Positions 1 through 11,700 of a DNA stretch of 64,000 bases are shown here, one piece after another. The DNA comes from Lineus longissimus. Lineage: Eukaryota; Nemertea; Pilidiophora; Heteronemertea; Lineidae. The DNA is taken from the NCBI RefSeq assembly GCF_910592395.1, contig NC_088314.1, forward strand, positions 16,713,998 through 16,777,997, read 5' to 3'. The notes under the pieces are model-generated. The model did not search any database. It was given only the letters and a program-made list of their open reading frames with translations, and was not told the origin of the DNA. The translations under genes and the position numbers were made by a program. Within the stretch, counting starts at the first letter, position 1, and each line of letters begins with the position of its first letter.

Positions 1-2353
1 TTTATCGAAAAACAATACTCGTTCGACACTTCTTTGTATCGTGAACTGAAGTGACAGTGAAGCATTGGAAGATAGAAGATGCTGGAAAGGGTATTTAAAG
101 GTGTAGTTTGTTGGTGGATATTGTTTTTATCTGTCCCACAGGTAATTAGAAACAAACATAGCTATTGTGCAGTCATTATGCAAGCAAATATGATGAAACT
201 TGTCACGCATTGTGTTTGTATATAATCAACACACAGCATTGTTGAAATTTGTATTCATTACCTATTTTGATGGTAAAATGTTCATATCTATGAAGTTCAA
301 ATTTTCAAATTTTTAACATAACGAACATGGCCTGAAAACAGAAATGAGGCAAAAATGATTCTGGCTGTCATTCCTCTTCTACTGCATTTGGTATTTTAGA
401 GATGCACGCTAGACAGTCAATCCGTGTTTGGTAACAAATCCGCTGTTCTGGACAGTTCCACAACAGAGCCCCACAGCTTTGTGGTCAGGGCCATCATCTT
501 AGGTCAGTATTCCTCTGGCTGTCAGACTGCACGGCCTGAAAGAATGGGAACTTTTTCTTTCCAAACACCAGATGGCAGCACTGAGTAGGCCTACTTGCAA
601 GCCGGTTCAAATGTAACAAGGATGTGTGTGTCCTGAAGGCCGACTGCCCTATTTGAACTTCCAGTTCTTCTTGAGTTCTATTTGCACCACCCTCTCAATG
701 AAGACCGTGCCTGATGTGACAGAAGATGTTCGAAAACAGTCAACACTGGTTTTTCACAACTGTTCAATCAGTATAGTCCATTAATAAATGTTATGTCCGC
801 ATCGTTTGAGGCTCTGGAGGGCAAACTACTGGTCAGATTTCTTCCCCAAGCATGCATTTTGTGATACAAGGATGCTCTACACATGTCATCGAGAGTGATC
901 CCCCCCCCCAACTCCTACCGCGGACCATTTGTGAGCTTACTTGGAGAGGAATCCTGTTGATATGGCATGTTTACCTAAACTTTGAGTGGTACAATACAGG
1001 GTAGATCCTGGAGCCAGGAAAAGAGGTTACCATGGTGCGCACTGCATTTCTTATCAAAATTCCTGGTGTGTTGCAAAATTTCACGGTCAATTGCAAAGGG
1101 GAGGGGGTGTCTGGTGCACCCTTCCTTGGGTCTGCACCTGACAACCGGGTAGGGAACTGAACCCCGGTTGCACAGATGACAGGCACGGCCAGTCAGCTTA
1201 GTATATAGGCCTATCGAATAAGAAATTGGCAAATGAGAAAAAAGCAAAGAGGTGAACCTACCAGAATGTTGCCCATGCCTTGGTGCCAAGATAGTGTTGT
1301 GAGGCAAACACCACCTCTTCTCAAGGTACTAGGAGTTAGTGCACAAGATGTTGGATACGGCACAAAATACCAAAGCAACAGTCTATACATTACCTCAAAG
1401 GCCTACTAAACATAACTCTGGAATGGGGTTAGTGTACAGCAGGTTACAGTGGCGCTGGGTTCTCTGGCCTTCTAGCATTGTTTTCTTTCCATAACGCATT
1501 GAAAGCCCAGATTAAAGCAACCTCAACAGGTGTAGGCCTAAAGCTAGTGCATACTCAGTTGCATTACAACCATCAGCATCGTTGTCTTGTATTGTTAATT
1601 TCTACGTCACTGTGGGTATCATGCACTGAAATTAATTATATAAACCCCGATGCCGATGGGCTTGGGTTGGAACAAAGGTGTATATTTCACCTACCATCTG
1701 ACCAGGCCATATCCAAACACACATATAACACATCCTAGACAATATATCCACAAAAATTTAGAAAAATTTCGAATGCTGCAAAAACATCGGAAGGTGAAAT
1801 CCTGGATGTAAAAATCAACCTCCAGCCTTCCAGAAATATTTTTTATCGGAACTGTTATATCTAATGGTATACAAATGCAAGTGTGTTGAATCAACAATCC
1901 ATGGTTTAATCGGACATTTTTCAGGAACTTGTCGGAGAAATTATTTCCTGATGAAGGGCAAATCAACTGGCTGTTCTCTTTCTTCTTCATCATTTGCTCT
2001 GCACTTGGAGGAGTTATACTTCAGAGGGTATAACTCCTCCAAGGCAGGATGAGTCTTTTGCATGCCACTACGGTTACGCGCCAATTGACTCCGAGATATG
2101 CTTCAGAGATGCGTACATATCCAGCGTAAGAGAAACCCCACTTAAAAGTGCACAGGATAAGTTGTAACTCCAGATTATGACAATTTTTCAAAGTCTCACC
2201 AATTTGCCTGTTTTATGGACAATAAACTAATTGTTTTTTTCAAAAACAAAATCATAGTTTCACCAATGATGAAAGTTTAAAGAAAGCACTTCCACATTTC
2301 CTGAGTGTGCCAGACGAAAACCACAAAATAAATTTTATTGGCCTAAAGGCATT
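1..2353. other. Non-coding; continuation of the RASSF-type gene expected further left
   Basis: Apart from the hairpin at 2004 I find no exon here. I scanned the minus strand for RA- or SARAH-like peptides and found none; the frames at 971-1307 and 1691-1993 look random. Confidence 0.4.
2004..2043. repeat. Perfect 16-bp hairpin
   Basis: Cttggaggagttatac (2004-2019) and gtataactcctccaag (2028-2043) are exact inverses around an 8-base loop. It lies in non-coding sequence downstream of RASSF exon B. Confidence 0.75.
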
Positions 2354-2577
2354 TTGCAAACGAGTGATTTTTGTCACCGCGACCTGCAATTAAAATCACT
2401 GCTACGAGTAACAAAAATATATCTCGTCCACAGGTAAAAGCAGTCATCGCTGAGTTTGATTTCGATCGCAGGTTGATGGGATCACCGATTCTTGTCGCAG
2501 GCAACTGCGATGACCAATATTTGTCATCATTTGATCACGATCGCAGGTCGCAGCAATTTAAATCCATCGTTTGCAGG
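2354..2577. mobile_element. Short MITE with GCAAACGA termini beside RASSF exon B
   Basis: Left end gcaaacgagtgatttttgtc; right end aaatccatcgtttgcagg, its imperfect inverse. Internal words tcgcaggcaactgcgatgac and gatcacgatcgcaggtcgca form small palindromes. A related fragment lies at 50829-50995 in MCM10 intron 11. The right end is 26 bases from the donor of exon B. Confidence 0.65.
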
Positions 2578-2603
2578 GCACTTTCAGGAAAACCATGACC
2601 TAC

Positions 2604-2743
2604 CTTAACCATGGCTTTGCCGTTGGTACTTTCTTCAGTCGTGGAACAAGATGCTTGTGCCTCTGAGCTGCCTTCGTTGCTTGCACCTTCACAGTCTAGC
2701 GTTATCAGCTGGCGACACCGGTGGTGACATGTGTATTTACATT
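2604..2743 (-). CDS. RASSF-type exon B: second half of C1 domain
   Basis: This 140-nt exon (2 bases plus 46 codons) begins CKYTCHHRCRQLITLDC, the last five zinc ligands of a C1 domain. It then runs into a Ser/Glu/Thr-rich linker ending NGKAMVK. Splice sites on both sides are good: ttttcag before it and AAG|GTAGGT after it. Its acceptor is phase 1 and its donor phase 0, so any in-frame upstream exon must end in phase 1. Three minus-strand exons in this window do. Confidence 0.8.
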
Positions 2744-5700
2744 CTGAAAAGAAAGCGAAAGAATCGTCAGAAAATTTGTTGTCTCTTCTTTTCAACGGAC
2801 TGGGAACAGACTGAAACTGCTCAAGGTACGCCTCCTGAGTCCTGCTCTCTCTCTGCTCTGCCTCCAGTGGAATAAGATGAAGTTGTCACCTGGATAGATA
2901 GTGAGAGAGAATTTTCAAAATTTGTAACTGATCAGTCCCAAAGCCATCAATAGGGCCGTTTAGACGACAGTAAAAAGGCCCGATGAGATCCGATCGAATC
3001 CGAATGCGGTCTAAATTTCCCTGGTGTAAACACAAACCGATCGGGTCTCATGTGGTCCCATCGGGTCTTCAAGTGGTCCACCTCTTTTGCTGGTTCCATC
3101 GGGGCTAATCCGGATGCATCCGGATCAAATTTGGTCGTCTAAACGCGATCGGGCCTAATGCGGTCTTATCTGGACTAATTTTTTTACCTACACGCATGCG
3201 TATTGGATAGGGTACTTCGGCAATACTTCCTTTCATTATAAACACGTGTATTTTCGCGGGAATTAATGTCGTTTTGATTGTCAGTTTTATAGTATTTTCT
3301 CTTGGCTTATTTTCATTATATCAATATGGTGAAGGATATGTTCACGGACACGGTTGTTTTCGATCTCATACATATTTGGACCGATCAATCCATTCAGTGG
3401 AAGCTAGACAGCAGCTACCATAAGAACGAGCTTGCCTAGTACCATTATAACCCGCATTGCGGCGCTTAATCGGTGACGCCACCGCGACATCCTGCGGATT
3501 ATTGGTGGAACCAAAAGAAATTAGTCCACATCAGTCCTCATTGCTGTTAGCGTCTAAACGGGTACATTAAAATGAGACCACATCAGGTCTGGAATGGGGT
3601 TCGATCGGATCGGATCGGAATGCGGTCTTATGCGGTCTTTTTGGAAAGCGTCTAAACGGCCCTATTGCCATCATGACAAATAAGACTTAAGATAGCAATG
3701 CCCCTCCTCCCCATGAGACACTTTGCATACTACTAATAGTACTATCTCCTACATTCCTTTCTCTGACTTGTTTACTTAAAATAGCTTCGGAATGCAATAT
3801 GCAAGAGTACGTATTAAATTGTCCATTAAAATAGATCATAACTCGACAGTGAAAGGTTAGATAAAACAAAGCTATGTGCTTAGACTTGTCCTTTGAGAAT
3901 AGAAAGGTTGGACCTCAGTCAGGCCGACAGCTAACTTGATGTTTCATAGTTTCTCATGCTGCTGTCTATGCTGGCAACTTATTAGGCCTGGTTTACATAG
4001 GATTCTGGTTTACAGATAATTCACATCGTCACTTGTCACGGTTCACATGTCACTTGTCACAAGCATATTTGCTAATTGACTTTGGCTTGAAAACATATGA
4101 CATGCATGGCATTATATTCTAAAAGGCCTTAGTCACAGTATATCATTGTTTCTAATACAAAATACATTACGCCTCGTTTTGATCGGAGCGGTCTTGGTAT
4201 CGTAACCAATGACCGCCTGGGTAGGTATACAATTCTGAATTTTAGCAGACGAATTATTTTCACCAAGAAGCAACGACTCAGCCCCACAAAACAATGTCAA
4301 GAACACGAGATTTTGAAGTATTCCCCGATATTGGGAGTTGTGAAGTATGGAGGATACCCGAGGACTCTTTCGAGGTCGTCAGTCAGGATTCAGAAGAGGT
4401 CAAAGACGAGGAAATGGTAGAAATCGAGCTAGCAGACTGGGAATTCCCTTGCTGCGTGACGTCATCTTCACAAGCAACAATATGGCGGAGTTCCAGACAC
4501 CAGGCTGGATCATTCTTTGACGAAAACGGAACATATATACCTTTCAAATCGTATTTAATTTGTTTAATTTTGAAACCTTTTAGAATAGAAATTAATACCT
4601 CGCTGTCGGTCATTGGTTGTATAATCAAGACCGCTCGGGTAGACCTCAAATTACGTCCAAAACTCTCGGCGAAGCGCCTCGGGTTTTGGACTGCATTTTC
4701 GGTCTACCCGAGCGGTCTTGATTATACAACCAATGACCGCCAGCTCGGTATTAATTCCTTAAGCAATAAATGACTTGTATGACACTTAGGTCGCTCTTTA
4801 ATAGAAATAACTTGTTCATTCTTCATTTCACACATGAAAATGTGAATTCTTTGTAAACACAGGCATGCAAGTTTAAAGCGAACTGGAACCGCCAAGCCAG
4901 TTCGTATGACCTCGTTTTCATTTCCCCCGTATCGGGTGATCAGAACGAGGCATGAATGAAACATGGCGCCTAGCTGTCAATCATTCAGTGACGTCACTAC
5001 TATGGAATTTACTACGAAAATTCATGAATGAAAGATCGCATGACTCACGTGATTCTCACATGATTCTCAATAATAACAAATTGAACTGCGCATGCTCGGG
5101 CACTGGGGGCGGAGCTACAAATCTGAACTCGAATAGGAAGTTGGAAGTTTGACTTTCTCGGGCGGTGAAAGTCGAAAAGTTGAATAAATCGCTCGGCGTT
5201 TCCAGTTCGCTTTAACATGCAATGGGTTAATTAGCATGATAGGGAACATGTAACCCAGAAAGGCACCACTTCACCTGTTAAACAGGCTAACCCCCTACCT
5301 GAACAGGTGAAACATTATTCTAAGGTTAACCTCAACTCGAATTGGCTGCAAGCTTGACATAGATACTTGTACATGAATGCATGAGGAATTCAGCAAACTT
5401 AACATGAAATTCACTACCCATCTGTTTCATGCTAACGTGGCGTGTATTTGCCTGTATTACACCATGAGTACGTACGTAACCTCCAGGTAATCCTGGGGAA
5501 ATGTCAACATGAAGATGTTGAAAAGTGGTTGCACATCAAGAAACCTTGTTTTCATGAGCCAATTTATTGCTAATTTCATGAATAATATTATCGGATTCCT
5601 AACACCTCAAGGCTACATCTACAGTAAGCTGAAGACAGCCATTTTGCAGAAAACAGTGAAGACATTTCTGTCAACTTTCAATTTTATCTGACCTACTAAG

Positions 5701-8700
5701 ATACCCAAAGGAACCGAGTCCCCAACAGGCTTGTTACTAGAATTCATCGGGACCTGGCTGTTAGCTGAGACACCAAGGCAACAGACCCCAGTGGCTCCTA
5801 CATTGCCAAAACAGCCTTGGCTTCTACTGGTGAAGCAATGGGTAAACCATCAAAGCAGGCGATTTGAGCCAAAAGACCACAACAGCTCCTATACTGCCAG
5901 CCTTGGCTATAACCCTGGGGAAGACTGGTAAAGCAATTGGTAAACCATCAAAGCAGGTGATTTGAGCCAAAAGACCACAACAGCTCCTATACTGCCAGCC
6001 TTGGCTATAACCCTGGGGAAGACTGGTAAAGCAATTGGTAAACCATCAAAGCCAGTAGACCACAGCAGCTCCTATACTGCCAATACAGCCTTGGCATTGC
6101 TGAGGTAGACTGATAAAGCAATGGGTAAACAATCAAAGGAGTTGAGTCCAGGCCAATTAATAATAGCGGCTCCTATATACTGCCAATACAGCCTTGGCTA
6201 TAGCGTTTGGGGAGACTGTTAACTTCGTTAAGCAATATGTATAAACCATCAAAGGAGGTGCGCCACTTTGATTGTTTCTGCTCAGGGCAGGTAATCATTC
6301 AGCTGATGTTGACAAGGGTATCAAGAAATCAATAAACAACAGCAATGCCAGTGTGGTTGCTGATGAGGAAGGGAGCCAATCTGCCAGGGTATTGAAGGAA
6401 TTGAGTGGGGAATTGCAGCCAGTAGACCACAGCAGCTCCAATACTGCCAATTCAGCCTTGGCAATAATGTGGGGAAGACTGGTAAAGCAATTGGTAAACC
6501 ATCAAAGGAGGAGCGCCACTTTGATTGTTCCTGCTCAGGGCAGGCAATCTTTCAGATGATGTTGGGAAGGGTATCAAGAAATCAATAGACATTGGCAATG
6601 CCAGTGTGGTGGCTGATGAGGAAAGGATCCAAGGTGACATTTATGATGGCATTGGGGGAGATGGGCAGACGCAAGCAGCAATCATCTTGAACCAAAGGGG
6701 TAGTCATCGCAGTCTTGCCCTGGAAGTGACTCGAATAATAATTCTGGTCAAACGTTAAACCATGGACTGGGTGGTTTCTTGATGTTTCTTGATGTTTCTT
6801 GATGATTCTTTATTTTGTTTTGGATTATTTAGCCTAATGCAACATAGCTGTAAGATACAAACTATACTAACACTTCATGTTACATTTATCATCTGAAACT
6901 TCTGTGTATCTAAGAATACCTACTTGGCTTGAATCGGACTAAGCATGACCAATAAGAAATCCTTTGAAGTGAAAGACTGGCAACTTTTCCAAGCCATTTT
7001 AGCTTGTTTTGCTGTGGACTCTTTTCACAAAAAAGAGTATTGTGTTCCATTCTGCAGTCAAAACGTTAATCATTGGTCATAATCCTTGAGATTTGTGGAA
7101 CCCCCCAAATATCGAATGTTCCAAGAAAGAGAAAGGCATGTGACAGAGACGTGTGAACTCGCTGGTGAAAGTGACAACAGACATGGTCGTTAGTGGTAAT
7201 CTACCACCTGATGTTGACACCAGACAAAACACAATACACAATGAACAAATGAGAGATGTGTGTCTCTGATCGACGATTGGGGAGGATTTCCGGGGTGATG
7301 CCAGAAGTGAGTATGGTTCAAGGAACTGATACCCCACTCTCAGAATTAGTTGTCTTATCAAACACCTGAGGGCAGAGCTAAAATTTTGGCCAAAATCTAG
7401 GTGCCTCATCGGGGGTTGATGTGAAATTTACATCACACAATGATAAGGCAATCTCTGGTGTACAGTAGATCCTCTTTAGTGAAGACAGCCTTCCGACTGA
7501 CAAGTACCGCCCTTACTAGAGAGGTGTCCCGATTAGAGAGGTCAAATTAAACGGAGACAACCTATTTGGGACCAAAACTAGAGTCCTTAATAGAGAGGCT
7601 GTCCTTATTGGAGAGGTGTTCCCTAAGGGAGGGTCCACTGTGTTTCTTTGCGGGAACAAGAGGACAAGTAAAAATTCTTATACAAACTTCATTTGCAAGC
7701 TTCTAAAGGTCAGGGCATCATACAACAACTGTAACAATAGCAAGTGAGTGAATGACCTTTCAACTCATAATGCACATATGCATTAGGTAATTGGAAACAG
7801 AAATACATTTCTTGCAAAATGGACAGGATATAACGTACTAAATCAAACATAGATGAGGCTTATTTGTTGGGTTTTTTTCAAAAAAGTTCCAGTGCTAGAA
7901 ACAACATGTACAGTCTTGATCAAAAGCAAATGGCCACCTTCTTTCACAAAGTCGTGTGCAACACCGGAATGCAGCACTGACTTGCCAGTAGTCGTCACTT
8001 GCGCCCCAGTGACACGGAACTCGTGTGTACCTTGATCATAACTGACGCAAAGCAGAAGGGATGTCAATTGTGACTTGGTCTGTATGCAGAGTTTCAAAGA
8101 GACAAAATGATACACCTCAAGGAACTTTTCTGTCAAAACAGGCTTGGTTTCATTAAAAAAATGCTCAACCCTGACATTTCCTCAGCAAAATGAAAGTTAT
8201 TGACATTTAATCCGTTGAAAGAACTGAAGTACGGTACTCAAAGGAATGTCACAAATAATGTTTGTTCATCCCTAATTCATTTCTGATGAATAATTTTATA
8301 GGAGATCTTAAGTTGAAAACTGAAAGCAGGAAGGATTACCTCGAAAGATTGAAGGTCAACCAAGCCTTAGGATCTGAGCAAAAAATGTGCTGCTGAAGAA
8401 ATATCCACGAACAGAACTTGTTGCTACACAGAATCTGAGCAAAAGGGATGGTCATGGCAACTGTGCTCCACAGCCTCCTGGTGATGAATGACTAGCAAAT
8501 TACCCGTGATGTGGGTAGGTTGAAATGGGCTTTTCCTTGAACTGCATGAGAGGAGGAATGGTCCTCTTTTAGGACACCAGGATGGGTGGAAGATCAGTGT
8601 CAGGATTTGGGTCACACACTTTTTTTAGCAGGACTTGGAAAGAGCAGTATATTGCATCATGATTCAGCCAAAATTGTTCAGTGTGAGTCCAGACTTTTTC

Positions 8701-11700
8701 AGAGACGGGTTGTCGTTACAGGTACCCCTTCCCTCCTCATAAGAGGCTACCAACATTTTTTGATCCATGAAGTGATCTGCACAACATCTGAAGACATCTC
8801 TTTGCCTACTCGTAAAAGAAGACGCATTGTTTCTGTGATATGAAGCAAGTAATTGGAGGCGGAAGGCAATTAGACCATGTTTTCCAGCAACATGGTTGAT
8901 TAGATCCTTTTACCCTAGAACCTCTCTCTAACAGCGCTGGTGAGGGGAATTCTGGAACAGGTTGAGACCAAATGATGCTCTGATCTAATCGCCAAAACCA
9001 GGCCTACCAAAATTCTTATTCAGCTCTTTAAAGCTTTAGCAAATTGCTTTCTGTTGTTGTGACACACATGCAAACACCTGTAAAAAACCATAGAACAGAG
9101 AAGATTATCCTTGAACACTGCGATATTTTTTTCAAATACCGCTACAAAAATGTCGTCCATTTGAGAGGTGAATCAATAATCGTATCTGTGAATCAATGTG
9201 ATTCGATGACAGCATCCCTGCCTCAGGCACTCAGAGTATTGGATACAGGTGGAGATATTCTGATTATTATTGAATCATCTAAATACATTTTTTCCCCCGC
9301 AGAAAAAAATCGATAAAGAGCCGCGTATCGAGAGATCTAGTTGAACTCTCATTACTCTTTGTGATATCAGTATTTTCAAGGTGAAATTCATCAAATAGTA
9401 TTGGATATTGCTTTAACACTTTCCTCCTGTGTTTATTCAGAAATCAATTTTTTTAAGACAAGGTTGATTCAAACAAAAAGTGGCCAGCTTCCACGAGAAA
9501 TCCATACTCCCAATTGGGAATAATATTTTACGGAAATTTGTCCACTCACTCTATTTTCTAAGTTTTCACATGGCTGCATTAGTTAATGAAGCATGGGCTT
9601 AGGATTAAAATGTTTTTAGATTAGAAAAATTGTGATATTTTTGTGACGCGCTGTAGCACTTCGCCATAGCAGCCTCTGAAATGACCAATTTTAGCCGAAA
9701 AGTTTGCCAAAAATGCATGGCAGATCGATGCGATGATTGCGACATAGTCTTGTCTGCTTCATCAGTCCCAAGTTACAGCCATCTCTGTGACATAAAAAAA
9801 ATTAAAATCGGCTTGGCTGGTATATCGCAGGTTAACTTCCCAGGCAAGCCTGGTACCCATTTACTCCTGGGTGGAGAGAAGCAAGTAGGGTTAAGTGTCT
9901 GCCCAAGGACACACAGATGAGATAGTGTTGATCTGTATGAGTATGGAACCTACGCGACCTCCTGGTTACAAGCCCTCTGCCACTGATCCGCCTGCAGCAG
10001 ATTTTCCTGTCTGACTCTGTCGTATTTTTCCTGATTTTTGCATCAAAAAGCCCACTCCCAGCTAGCTAAGCACAACCTTGATGAGAGAGCGGGTGTGGTT
10101 GATGCTGCGAGGGAGAGAAATCGACTCAGCATTGTTTCCATTTCCTGGAAGCGATAATATCTGACATTAACATGATTGATTGCCATTATAGTCACTTTCA
10201 ACATTATGCCTTCTTCCTTGAACATGCAGACTCATCACATTGTCAGTGAGTACATGTTTATTTTGATATATACATGTACATTCTAAAACACCTTGATTCT
10301 GATAAACCACAGTGCCTCATTTTAATGGCAGTGGCTACGGTTTGGCAACCATAATCGCTAGGGCTGGTGCAAAATATGGAAGCAGTCAAAATCAAATATT
10401 TCATTGTTTAGTTTGAAGAGTTTTATAATAGATATTGATACCTCATTGTCATTATTGGTTATATCACCAAACACCGCTAGGGTGAAGCTACCATTGTGCC
10501 CCAAATGTCTGCTGCCACCTCGGTATTGGCCCACATTTCTAGCTCTACCCTCATTGTGTTTGATGAGACAACCAATTCCTCAAGTTCGGGATCAATTCCT
10601 TAAACCTCATTTGCTCAGCCCTTTTAACTGACCACCTTTTTGGGCAACACCCTGTATATCTTCACAAGAAGATGACTCTCAAGGCCAACAAATGACAAAA
10701 TGTCATTTCACTACAAGGAAGAGCTTTGAGCGCGAAGTGGTTCAAAAAGCACCTGAAAGCAGACTTTAACCAAAAAAAACAACAACATCGAAAAAATACA
10801 AATTATGCAAACCTTCATCATGTACATGGGAACAATCGGTACACTTTTCGGCCAAAATCGATATAGGTGGCGCGTCAGTTTGAATCGTAGCAGCAGTCTT
10901 CAGCGGAGTGGAATTCCTGGGAGGTGAGGTCCGAAAGTGTTTGGAAGCTAACGAGGCTGATTTTGGCGATGGCGTCGAACTGGTGTGTTTTGGCGATAAT
11001 GTGGATGAATACTTCAGTGATGACGTGGCGTGTTTAGCGGGCGAGGGCTCAGGGGTATTGTTGGCAGTTCCTCCATGCGTTTGGCCCATCTTCTTGAGCC
11101 GACATCACAGACACACAAGGCCTTCCAACCATCCTATCGTCTGTCCCCGATTTTTAACTATCTGGTTGACCTTTTGTGATTGGATAGGTACCCAATGATG
11201 AGTTCTATCAGTCACTTGACACAGTATAACCTAGAAATCGTCCATGTATTCCTCTTGAAATTATGTACATACTCAATTGAACATTCCCCTTTTTGTGCCC
11301 CAGATGTTTCACTATCAAATGATTGACAATTGTGTCACAAAATCTTCAATCACAACACATCACAGACTATTCCAATACTGAAATCAAATAATCTGCTCAA
11401 TAACGAAAAAGATCATTCCATTCGTTATTCGAGTACGCAGTTGTCACTTTCTCGTCATGTTGCTGGCATCACTGATTGAAATTAGCCATCATGTACCTGA
11501 ATCCACAGGTATTCGCCAACAAATCCTTGATCTGCGTGCACACTGCGACAGCTATCCCTTCATACTGTGCATAAATTCTCGAGCACCTCAACAAATATCT
11601 GCGATCGTTTCAGCCTCATCTCGCTGTATACTTACGAAGAAAGTGCAGCATCTCGCACTGCGGTGAAAAATCTATAAACCTTAGCTCTCGACAATGGAAG

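Noticed and set aside
4294-4773. 159-residue open frame
   Set aside because: Its second half is the foldback repeat at 4570-4765, and nothing in the first half is recognisable; no splice support.
9681-9920. Cys-rich frame starting MTNFSRKVCQKC
   Set aside because: The Cys spacing fits no zinc finger, and the second half is a SINE-like repeat.
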